Below, in pieces: positions 54,534 through 62,344 of a stretch of 64,000 bases of DNA (position 1 is its first letter; every line of letters begins with the position of its first letter). A program made the position numbers and the translations under genes. Source of the DNA: Lachnospiraceae bacterium (GTDB taxonomy: Bacteria; Bacillota; Clostridia; Lachnospirales; Lachnospiraceae); the NCBI GenBank assembly GCA_910575555.1, contig CAJTFX010000001.1, positions 291,488 to 355,487 of the forward strand, read 5' to 3'. Below the pieces are notes generated by a model, which had not been told where the DNA came from, did not search any database, and saw only the letters and a program-made list of their open reading frames with translations.

Positions 54534-57227
54534 TTACTGTAAATGGCTTTGATTGACTCTCAAAAGCTCCAGCATGAGTTTCACGCTTCCGGCGCGGTAG
54601 CCGCTGCAGGCATATATGCCCCTTAGATCCGGATTTGCAATAACCAGAAGCGGAAGTTTCTCCGGATCTGTGTACATGCTGCGGGCCAGAGGCTCCACCA
54701 CGTCCTCCAGAGAAGCCTGGTAAATACAAACCTCCGGCATGGCTGCCGCCCGTTCCCAGGCGGCTGTTTTGACCCCATGCTCTTCTCCCACCAGAAAGCA
54801 GATCCGGATTCCCATGCTTCGAAAGCTTTCCTGATACTGAAAAATCTCATTCAGCACATGCTCGGTAGGCTCTTCTCCCGGTTCTAAAAATGCCAGAACT
54901 GCAGGGCCGTCTTTGGTCAGTGCGGAAATGGGTATCCCCACTCCCTGTTCCAGAACTTCAAAATCCCTGAACACATGGCTCACCAACAGTTCTTCCAGGC
55001 GTCCTGTCCGCGCTTTTAAGGATAGCTCCTGCTGCCTGCCTGCCTTTAGAAATATTCTGCATTCCGCCGTCAGCTGGTTTCCGCCGGGCAGGCGGTTTGC
55101 AGTCAGAATCCGGTAATGCCCCGGCTCCAACTTCAGTTTCAGCGCTGTGTCCTCAAAAGCAAGGCCCTGATAATCCAGAGTCACAAACCGCCCCTTCTGA
55201 AAGCGGGCAATGGTCCAGTTCTGAGAATAATTCCATTCCTCTTCTTTGTTTCTTTTTAAAGTAAGAACTGCAGGGCGTAAGGATTCCGTTTCCCCTTCTG
55301 TTTCGGATAATTTCACAAAAACGCCGTTTTGGCAGATCTCCACTTCCTGTTCTGCCTGGCTGATCCGTGCGGGAATTCCCAGAGTGCGGCAAATGGCTGC
55401 GCACAGAATTTTCTGGCTCATGGGAGTTCCTGACTGCAGCTTTAAAACGCCTGCAGGAGTGGTATAAATCGTATGGTACTCAAGCTGTTCTTCGTATGTG
55501 ATATGGGTTCTGATATACTTCCAGATTTCTTTGGGATTTTTGCGAAACAGGCGCTTCTCTTCCTCACTGAAATAAGCTGAGATTTCTTTTCGGTAACAGG
55601 TCATTTCTTCATAAAAAATCCGCGGACAGAGAATATATCTGATATAAATGTCCCTTTCTGATTCCTGTTTCCCCATCCACCTGCTGCGGTAAACAGAAGC
55701 ATACTGCAAGTGCTCCTCCAGCACATCCGCCCGGGCGTCTCTGTAATCCTTGGAGCTCAGGCTGTGCAGCAGCCATTTTCGGTCAGGGCTTTCATCCCTC
55801 TCTAAAAACTGATGCAGCTGATGAAAATTTCCGGCTGCATAACGGAGAAGCTCTTTCTCCTCCTGATATTTATCCGCCAGTTCTTCCTGATAAAACCTTC
55901 TGATCCGGTCATTTCTTAACATTGCCGCCTGACGAATCCGTTCCCGGTTCTTCGCCCGCTGATGCTTTAACTGTTCCGGCTGCAAAAGTGTTTCTTCCGG
56001 CGCGTGAAAATCAATATCTGACCATTGGGCAGATTCTCCCTCTATGTTTGATGAAAGCTGCCGGTTTCTGATGATTTCCGGGCTGAAATCCTCCGGCTTA
56101 CAGAAATTAAGCTTCAAACAGGCTTCGGAGCATGTTCCCACCTCCAGAAGTTTTTCTCCGGTTCTCCCTTCTTTCACGGCCTGCAAATGAATTGTGCCAA
56201 GCCCCATATCTAAAGCCGCTTTTCCTTCTTCATCTGTTTCCATCACCGCAACGGGCCGGTACTCCGCTCCGTTTAAAACTTCAAAAAATACCCGGGCAGC
56301 TTTTGCCGGACTGCCATCTGGCTCTGTCACCGTTATCCGTACCTTTCTGGTTCTGGCATATCCGGCGGTTACGTTTTGATAACAGGGAAGCTCTCCTTCC
56401 CGATGCCATCCGGTTCTGTCAACAGCTTCCCCGGCTTCAGAGGATGCTTGAAAACCCGAAAAATTCCTGGCATGCACCAGGATTGCCCGGGAGGAAGCGT
56501 TTACAAACCAGCCCTGATTCAGCCTTTCTTCCGGCTCGCAGGCTCCCAGAAACTTCCAGGCTCCGTTCACATACACCTCCACCCAGGCATGGTTATCGTC
56601 GCAGTGGGCCCACCAGGGCGCATAGACCTGCCTTGCCCCGATTCCCACACTTCGGAATGCGGTCACTGCAAAGGTGGATTCTTCCCCGCATCTTCCCGCC
56701 CCTGCCCGGTACATGCCCATGGGAGAAATGGTGCGGAGATCGGAAGCTTCATAAGCGCAGCGCTCCGCGCACCAGTAATTAATTTCCAAAACAGCTTCCT
56801 CCAGAGACTTTCCCTGAATCCTGTCTTTCAGTTTCTCATAGAAGAAAGGGCGGCACTGTTCAATGTTTTCTGAATTAATCCGGTAATACAGCACATCATT
56901 CAAAAAGATTTCTTCCGGCAGCTCCCTGCACCATTCTACTGCTTCACGCAGCCAGATTCCATGTTTCACGAAGTCTGAAAATATTTCAAATTCATACTCC
57001 GCCAAATCCCGAAGGGGCATTGTCCCGTATAAAAATTTCATCAGAATCTGCTGGTTTGGGGTGCAGGCTGCAAGTTTTTGCCTGACTTCTTCCTGGAATT
57101 GTTTCATCCATCGGCCGGAGCGGCCTGCCATATTCTCTTTTGATACGGCCGCCTGCCTGTGTGCAATCCACTGCATCCGGCTGTCATAGGTTTGCTGTGC
57201 ATAATTCTTCAGGTATTCTGAAAACAT
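54534..57227 (-). CDS. Large cytoplasmic transglutaminase-fold protein with thioredoxin-like C-terminus
   Basis: An 897-residue protein with no signal peptide or membrane segment. Residues about 140-240 are a transglutaminase core with a full triad: Cys180 (GAGRCGEEST), His213 (DDNHAWVEVY) and probably Glu231 (GACEPEE). Residues 290-375 look like a carboxypeptidase-regulatory/Ig-like domain. Residues 570-625 resemble a second transglutaminase core (SGTPMSQKILCAAICRTLGI), but proline stands where the Cys should be. Residues 765-890 resemble a thioredoxin fold (ISALTKDGPAVLAFLEPGEE; LLVIANPDLRGIYACSGYRAG) without a CxxC. The superfamily includes proteases, transglutaminases and peptide:N-glycanases. 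Sitting in a mannose-glycan operon, it may act on glycopeptides; this is inference. Confidence 0.75.
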   Translation of the reverse strand: MFSEYLKNYAQQTYDSRMQWIAHRQAAVSKENMAGRSGRWMKQFQEEVRQKLAACTPNQQILMKFLYGTMPLRDLAEYEFEIFSDFVKHGIWLREAVEWCRELPEEIFLNDVLYYRINSENIEQCRPFFYEKLKDRIQGKSLEEAVLEINYWCAERCAYEASDLRTISPMGMYRAGAGRCGEESTFAVTAFRSVGIGARQVYAPWWAHCDDNHAWVEVYVNGAWKFLGACEPEERLNQGWFVNASSRAILVHARNFSGFQASSEAGEAVDRTGWHREGELPCYQNVTAGYARTRKVRITVTEPDGSPAKAARVFFEVLNGAEYRPVAVMETDEEGKAALDMGLGTIHLQAVKEGRTGEKLLEVGTCSEACLKLNFCKPEDFSPEIIRNRQLSSNIEGESAQWSDIDFHAPEETLLQPEQLKHQRAKNRERIRQAAMLRNDRIRRFYQEELADKYQEEKELLRYAAGNFHQLHQFLERDESPDRKWLLHSLSSKDYRDARADVLEEHLQYASVYRSRWMGKQESERDIYIRYILCPRIFYEEMTCYRKEISAYFSEEEKRLFRKNPKEIWKYIRTHITYEEQLEYHTIYTTPAGVLKLQSGTPMSQKILCAAICRTLGIPARISQAEQEVEICQNGVFVKLSETEGETESLRPAVLTLKRNKEEEWNYSQNWTIARFQKGRFVTLDYQGLAFEDTALKLKLEPGHYRILTANRLPGGNQLTAECRIFLKAGRQQELSLKARTGRLEELLVSHVFRDFEVLEQGVGIPISALTKDGPAVLAFLEPGEEPTEHVLNEIFQYQESFRSMGIRICFLVGEEHGVKTAAWERAAAMPEVCIYQASLEDVVEPLARSMYTDPEKLPLLVIANPDLRGIYACSGYRAGSVKLMLELLRVNQSHLQ

Positions 57228-57245
57228 CTCCGTCCCGCCCCTTTC

Positions 57246-57989
57246 TTACCCTTGATTCAGCGCTTCTTTTGCCCTGCGTATTTCTTCTTTGTCTGTTCGG
57301 AAGATACTGTATTCGCTGAGCCCTGGCATTCCCATGCTGACTCCTTCTTTCCGGTATGCCATGCCGCTGTCTAAGGTTTTCTTTCCAGACATATGAAAGC
57401 AAAAAGCGTGGATTTCTTCTGCCAGCTGCCGGATCACTTCATCATTCACTCCGCCGCCCACAAGGATCTCTGTCCGTTCTCCTGCCTGGGCAATGAGCTT
57501 TGAAAGGACTTCTTTTCCTTTCCTGCAGTCCTTGGCCTGGCCGGAAGTCAGAATGATATCAATCCCCAATGCAGCTGCTTCCTCCAATGCATGACAGGGG
57601 TTCCTGCAGACATCAAACGCCCGGTGCAGCGTCAGGGAAAGTCCGTCCGCACATGCCCGTAACCGTTCCATCCGGTTAAAGTCCAGGCTGCCGTCGGCTC
57701 TCAGGCATCCTGTGACAACTCCGTCGGCTCCCAGTTCCCGAAACATCCGGATATCCTCCTCCAACATCTGAAATTCCGCATCGGTATACAGAAAATCCCC
57801 GAATCTTGGGCGGATCAGCACATGCAGAGGAATCTGGCATTTTTTTCGGATTTGTTTAAACTGGCTTACTCCAGGAGTGGTTCCGCCAATCAGCAGATTA
57901 GCGCAGACTTCCAGACGATCCGCTCCGGCTTTACTGGCAATTACCGCAGACTCCACAGAGTCCACGCACACTTCCAACACTTTTTTCAT
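57246..57989 (-). CDS. cutC: CutC family TIM-barrel protein
   Basis: A 247-residue TIM barrel of the CutC family: LEVCVDSVESAVIASKAGAD, RLEVCANLLIGGTTPG, VLIRPRFGDFLYT, LHRAFDV, ILTSGQ and ILVGGGVN. CutC was named for copper homeostasis in E. coli, but that role has been disputed, and the gene is frequent in glycan operons of Firmicutes and Bacteroidetes. Position between the binding protein and the transglutaminase-fold gene argues for a carbohydrate-related role. ATG 57989 lies six bases after GAGG. Confidence 0.9.
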   Translation of the reverse strand: MKKVLEVCVDSVESAVIASKAGADRLEVCANLLIGGTTPGVSQFKQIRKKCQIPLHVLIRPRFGDFLYTDAEFQMLEEDIRMFRELGADGVVTGCLRADGSLDFNRMERLRACADGLSLTLHRAFDVCRNPCHALEEAAALGIDIILTSGQAKDCRKGKEVLSKLIAQAGERTEILVGGGVNDEVIRQLAEEIHAFCFHMSGKKTLDSGMAYRKEGVSMGMPGLSEYSIFRTDKEEIRRAKEALNQG

Positions 57990-58005
57990 AATCTGCCTCA
58001 CACTC

Positions 58006-59487
58006 TTATTTATTTGCTTTCCATTCGTCTATCTGTTTCTGCATTTCTTCAATTACTTTATCAATTCCGGTTGCTTTCAGTTTTTCCTGCAGCTTGGGCA
58101 GGTATTCTTCCGGATCAACGCTTCCGGTGAATAAAGATTTTCCGAATTCATCCATAACATTTCCGAATCCTGCCACTTCTGTGCTGACCGGATTCAAGTC
58201 GAAGTCGAATCCGAAGGAGGGAGCTTCTACGGAAGAATCGTTAAATTCCTTGAAGGTTGCCCATTTGTCCAGAGGCTCATTTTCCAGTACATAGGTGTTG
58301 AACAAGCCGCCCTGTACCCAATAGGAAACAGAATAGTTCTTTCTGGTTTCTTCGTTCAGTTTGATTTTATTTTCGTATACGTATGGTTTTCCTTCTGCCG
58401 CTTTGGCTTCCTCAGCAGGAACCTCTACTTTGTCCCAATGTTCTCCTTCGATTCCATAGTTCAGAAGGTTTCTCAGGTATTCATCGGTATTGATCAGGTT
58501 CAAAAGCTCCACTGCCTTCTCCGGATGCTTGGTCTGTGCATTGACTGCTGTCAGCGCGCCCCGGGCAGAGATATTTGTCACATAAGTGTCCATAATCGGA
58601 GTTGCAACCACTTCATATCCCAGGTCTTTGCCCCATACCAGTTCTGCATACGGCTGTCCGTCGCCCTTTGTCACAAAACGCTTGATGGATTTGTCATCGG
58701 ATGCTGTGGCAGCGTCTTTGTTGATATAGCCTGCCAGATAATATTTCCGCATGGTATCCAGCGTAGATTTCATTTTCTCTGTTTCAAAGACATTTTTCAC
58801 GGTAAGGGTTTCATCACCATATTCAATGCCCACCGGGTCCTGAATCAAGTCCATATAAATAGGCGCGGAATAGCTGCTGGTTAAGTACATAGGCACCACA
58901 TCCGGCTCATTTTCATGAATTACTTTCAGCCAAGGCTCCAAATCCTCCAGGCTGTGGATTTCGTCTACCGGAACATTGTATTTATCTACGTATTCTTTGG
59001 TAAATACCCACATGGGCATGCTGCCGATTTCCTTTTCACTGGGTACGCCGTAAGTCTTGCCCTGAACCTTTGCAGCTTCCCAGAACCGGCTGTCGATGTT
59101 TTTATACATTTCGGTATCTTTGATGTAATCGTCAAGGGCAAGGAATGCGCCTTTGTCAGCATTCTGGAAATAATTGTTTGCCCAGGAGCAGGTAAAGCAC
59201 AGATCCCAGTCGTCTCCAGTGTTGACTACCACCTGCATCTTCTGGTTGTAATCTCCCCATCCGGCAGTGTTGACTCTCAGTTTTACCCCAATTTTTTCCT
59301 GGGTGTATTCGTTGACTTTTTCCAGTACTTTTTCCTGATCTTTCTGAGCGTCTCCGATCTGCCACCAGGTCAGCTCCACAACCTCCTCTCCGCTGGCATT
59401 TGTTTCTTTCTTGTTGCCGCAGCCGGTAAGAAGTCCCGCCGCCAAAACTACCGCAAGGCCAAGTGATGCAAATTTTTTGAATTTCAT
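58006..59487 (-). CDS. Sugar-binding lipoprotein (LipO/YtcQ-type) of ABC importer
   Basis: A 493-residue extracellular solute-binding protein with a lipoprotein signal (LAAGLLTGCGNKK, lipidated Cys in LTGC). The length and features (VELTWWQIGDAQKDQEKV; YGVPSEKEIGSMPMWVFTKE) place it in the family-1 subgroup that works with LplB and YtcP permeases and often binds larger or complex oligosaccharides, including N-glycan and mannan fragments in other Firmicutes. The ligand here is inferred from the mannose-related neighbours. It lies 22 bp after the ytcP-like gene. Confidence 0.93.
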   Translation of the reverse strand: MKFKKFASLGLAVVLAAGLLTGCGNKKETNASGEEVVELTWWQIGDAQKDQEKVLEKVNEYTQEKIGVKLRVNTAGWGDYNQKMQVVVNTGDDWDLCFTCSWANNYFQNADKGAFLALDDYIKDTEMYKNIDSRFWEAAKVQGKTYGVPSEKEIGSMPMWVFTKEYVDKYNVPVDEIHSLEDLEPWLKVIHENEPDVVPMYLTSSYSAPIYMDLIQDPVGIEYGDETLTVKNVFETEKMKSTLDTMRKYYLAGYINKDAATASDDKSIKRFVTKGDGQPYAELVWGKDLGYEVVATPIMDTYVTNISARGALTAVNAQTKHPEKAVELLNLINTDEYLRNLLNYGIEGEHWDKVEVPAEEAKAAEGKPYVYENKIKLNEETRKNYSVSYWVQGGLFNTYVLENEPLDKWATFKEFNDSSVEAPSFGFDFDLNPVSTEVAGFGNVMDEFGKSLFTGSVDPEEYLPKLQEKLKATGIDKVIEEMQKQIDEWKANK

Positions 59488-59509
59488 GATTTCTCCTCCT
59501 TGTTCAATT

Positions 59510-60472
59510 TTACTCCTTCACAGCCCCAACCGTCAATCCATTTACAAAGTATCTCTGGAAAAACGGGTAGGCAAAAATAATCGGTAACGTGGATATTACT
59601 ACAATTGCCATTTTAATGGTCTCTTTCGGCATGTTTGCCGCCACTGCAATGCCGTCTACTCCCATGGTGGCCTTGTTGTTTGCAAGCCAGTCAATGGAGC
59701 TTTCAATCTGAATCAGCAGATATTGCAGCGGTATCAAATCTTTGTTGTCCATGTACATCATGGCGTTAAACCAGTCATTCCAGTAACCAAGCGTCAGAAA
59801 CAGTCCGATGGTGGCAAGTCCCGGCAGCGCCATGGGAATTACGATCTGGAAAAACAGCCGCCATTCCGAAGCCCCGTCAATCTTTGCAGATTCCACAACA
59901 GCGTCGGGAATACTGGTTTTAAAAAAGGTCCGCAGCACAATGATATTGAAAGAATTCAGACACAGAGGCAGAACCAGCGCCCAAATGGTGTCTTTTAACA
60001 TCATTACCTTTGTTACAATCAGGTAATTTGCAATCATACCGCCGCTGAACAGCATGGGGATGGTGATGACTGTGGTAAAAAATTTCCGGTATGCATAATT
60101 TTTTCTGGACAGCGTGTAGGCATATGTGCCTGTCAAAAGCAATCCAATCAAGGTACCGATAATCGTTACAAGAATGGTCACCCCGTAGCTTCTCAAAATA
60201 TTCTCTCCTGCGCTTACGATATATTCATAGGCGTACAGGCTTAACTTTTCCGGTATAAACCGATAACCGTTCATGGTCAGAGATTCTTCGTCCGTAATGG
60301 AAATAATGATAACGAATATAAAAGGAATGACGCAAATCAACGACAGTATCGCCAAAAATATGTTAAACAGCACATTTGTAGGCTTTTTGATTTGATTGTA
60401 TTTGCAGCCCTCTTCCTCAATTGCCCGGATTCTTTTCTCCATTTTTCTTTTGGACATTGTTTTCTCAGACAT
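59510..60472 (-). CDS. Carbohydrate ABC transporter permease, YtcP-like
   Basis: A 320-residue permease with six membrane segments and the EAA loop ESAKIDGASEWRLFFQIVIP. The C-terminus YPFFQRYFVNGLTVGAVKE is highly typical of the LplC/YtcP group. The start follows AAGGAGGG. It pairs with the LplB-like permease 15 bp upstream. No ATPase is encoded nearby. Confidence 0.94.
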   Translation of the reverse strand: MSEKTMSKRKMEKRIRAIEEEGCKYNQIKKPTNVLFNIFLAILSLICVIPFIFVIIISITDEESLTMNGYRFIPEKLSLYAYEYIVSAGENILRSYGVTILVTIIGTLIGLLLTGTYAYTLSRKNYAYRKFFTTVITIPMLFSGGMIANYLIVTKVMMLKDTIWALVLPLCLNSFNIIVLRTFFKTSIPDAVVESAKIDGASEWRLFFQIVIPMALPGLATIGLFLTLGYWNDWFNAMMYMDNKDLIPLQYLLIQIESSIDWLANNKATMGVDGIAVAANMPKETIKMAIVVISTLPIIFAYPFFQRYFVNGLTVGAVKE

Positions 60473-60487
60473 GGTTTCCCTCCTTCC

Positions 60488-61450
60488 TTAGAATAATGCG
60501 TTTTCATTGTCCACTTTGGATACGATTTTATTTGCAATCATAATCAGGACAAAACCAACCGTTGACTGGAACAGTGCAGCCGCTGCGCTCATTCCGATTT
60601 CCCCGCTGGTCTTAAGGGCCCGGAAAATGTATGTATCAAGCACGTTTGTCACCGGATACAGAGGACCGGAATTCTTAGGAAGCTGATAGAACAGGCCGAA
60701 GTCCGCTTTGAAAATACCTCCCACTGCCATAATCAGCAGAATGGTAATGACCGGCTTTAACAAAGGCAGCGTAATGTATTTGATCTGCTGCCATTTGGTG
60801 GCTCCGTCCAACACTGCCGCTTCGTAATAAGTCTTGTCAATTCCGCAGATGGACGCCAGATACACCACGGTATTGTAACCCATGCCCTTCCACTGGCTCA
60901 TGAAAATAATGATAAACGGCCAGTATTTGGTTTCCGTATACCAGGAAATCGGCTGCCCGCCGAACTGCTGAATAATTGCGTTAAAGTATCCCTTTTCCGG
61001 ATTCAGGAATGCAAAAACACAGTAACTTACTACAACCCAGGACAGGAAGTAAGGCAGGAACATGGAACTCTGGTAAATCTTCATCATTCCCTTGTTGCGG
61101 ATTTCATTCAGCAGCAACGCCAGAATTACTGGTATCACCACGCCCAGAATAATGAACGCCGCATTATAAAGCACGGTGTTCCTTACGATAATCCAGGCGT
61201 CTCCGCTGCTGAACAGGAATTTGAAGTTGTCAAACCAGACGGTTTCACTGGTAAACAGGTTGTAAAAAAATCCGTCTCCTGACAGCCTGAATTTCTTGAA
61301 TGCCACCAGAATTCCGAACAGGGGCAGGTAAGCAAAAAACAGAAACCATACTGCGCCCGGCATACTCAAAATCAGCAGCTCCTTGTTTGCCTTCAGCCGG
61401 GTCAGAAAATTCCCTTTCGGCTTTTCAGCTTTTTTTGTGTTTGCTCTCAC
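60488..61450 (-). CDS. ABC transporter permease, LplB-like
   Basis: A 320-residue permease: six membrane segments, EAAVLDGATKWQQIKYITLP as EAA loop, and LLFFAYLPLFG-type N-terminal features (FFAYLPLFGILVAFKKF). It is the first gene of the operon. I choose GTG 61450, seven bases after AAGGAGG; the frame stays open to 61576 but that stretch is AT-rich, lacks a ribosome site and looks like the promoter region. Confidence 0.93.
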   Translation of the reverse strand: MRANTKKAEKPKGNFLTRLKANKELLILSMPGAVWFLFFAYLPLFGILVAFKKFRLSGDGFFYNLFTSETVWFDNFKFLFSSGDAWIIVRNTVLYNAAFIILGVVIPVILALLLNEIRNKGMMKIYQSSMFLPYFLSWVVVSYCVFAFLNPEKGYFNAIIQQFGGQPISWYTETKYWPFIIIFMSQWKGMGYNTVVYLASICGIDKTYYEAAVLDGATKWQQIKYITLPLLKPVITILLIMAVGGIFKADFGLFYQLPKNSGPLYPVTNVLDTYIFRALKTSGEIGMSAAAALFQSTVGFVLIMIANKIVSKVDNENALF

Positions 61451-61649
61451 ATTGAAACCTCCTTCGTTTCCTACTGCACACTGGCTTACCGGTTCGTCAA
61501 TGTGCAGTATGTTTTTTGATATATTAACTATATCATTGTGTAATTTGCATGGAAAGTTGAAAACTTTTAGGTTCATTGTACAAATTACAGTTATGTTTTT
61601 TGAAAAATTGTAAAAATTATAGGATATATTTTATTTTTCGAAAAACCCC

Positions 61650-61678
61650 TTGCAATTTTGTTTCAAAACTGATATACT
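61650..61678 (+). promoter_or_regulatory. Sigma-A promoter of the toxin-antitoxin pair
   Basis: TTGCAA, 17 bp and TATACT, about 58 bp upstream of the antitoxin start, divergent from the glycan operon. Confidence 0.8.
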
Positions 61679-61736
61679 TCCGGCATAAAAGTAACTGTCT
61701 ATCCATTGTTTCACCACAATGATAAGGAGTGATCAC

Positions 61737-61997
61737 ATGTCAAATATAAGAAGCATTTCTGATATGCGCAGCTACAGCGACATTCTTCACAATGTAAATA
61801 TTCATCCGTCTGCGTTCCTCACCGAACCCGATTCTCATGAATCTATTGTGACAGAAAAATCCAACATGAAAAAAACAGATGCCGCTTTAAAACTTATGGC
61901 TGAACTGGCCAAGGGAAAGAAATCAGGAGAGGAAAAAGGATGGCTTTCGTCCTCTGATGTGAAAGCACATTTCTGGACAAAAGCCAATGAAACATAA
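61737..61997 (+). CDS. Type II antitoxin, Phd/YefM-like
   Basis: An 86-residue protein starting SNIRSISDMRSYSDIL, the usual N-terminus of Phd/YefM-type antitoxins (DNA-binding part), with a divergent C-terminal part (LMAELAKGKKSGEEKGWLSS) that would wrap the toxin. It overlaps the toxin gene by 11 bp. ATG 61737 lies seven bases after AAGGAG. As in other such systems it should repress its own promoter together with the toxin. Confidence 0.82.
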   Translation: MSNIRSISDMRSYSDILHNVNIHPSAFLTEPDSHESIVTEKSNMKKTDAALKLMAELAKGKKSGEEKGWLSSSDVKAHFWTKANET

Positions 61998-62319
61998 GAT
62001 ATATTATTCACCGGAATCCCTTCATGATCTCGATGAAATCCATAATTATTTCTTTTCTGAATTGTTCTGTTCAGGCGCCGCAGCGCATACCGTAAATAAA
62101 ATCATAACTGCTATTGATACATTAGAGCACTTTCCTCAAATCGGCCCTCTGCTATCTTCCATCTATGATATTCAAAGTGAATACCATTTTCTCGTGAGAG
62201 GAAATTACATGATTTTTTACCGTATTCAAAACTGCGGCGTCTACATTGACCGCATTCTGCACAAAAAACGGGATTATTTACATATTCTGTTCCAGAGCCA
62301 TCCACAGTCCGAAGAATAA
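61987..62319 (+). CDS. Type II toxin, RelE/ParE family
   Basis: A 110-residue protein with the RelE/ParE fold: YYSPESLHDLDEIHNYF at the N-terminus, LEHFPQIGP in the middle and FLVRGNYMIFYRI followed by DRILHKKRDYLHILF at the C-terminus. The pattern is nearer ParE (gyrase poison) than RelE (mRNA cleavage), but the target cannot be read from sequence. Its C-terminus ends 25 bp from the converging response regulator gene. Confidence 0.87.
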   Translation: MKHKIYYSPESLHDLDEIHNYFFSELFCSGAAAHTVNKIITAIDTLEHFPQIGPLLSSIYDIQSEYHFLVRGNYMIFYRIQNCGVYIDRILHKKRDYLHILFQSHPQSEE

Positions 62320-62344
62320 AACATATCCCATTATCCCCCATTTG

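Noticed and set aside
54493..54729. Extended N-terminus of the DUF4432 protein
   Set aside because: It overlaps the end of the transglutaminase-fold gene in another frame and lacks a ribosome site; ATG 54492 has a good one.
61451..61576. N-terminal extension of the LplB-like permease
   Set aside because: The extension is AT-rich with no ribosome site, while AAGGAGG sits seven bases before GTG 61450.
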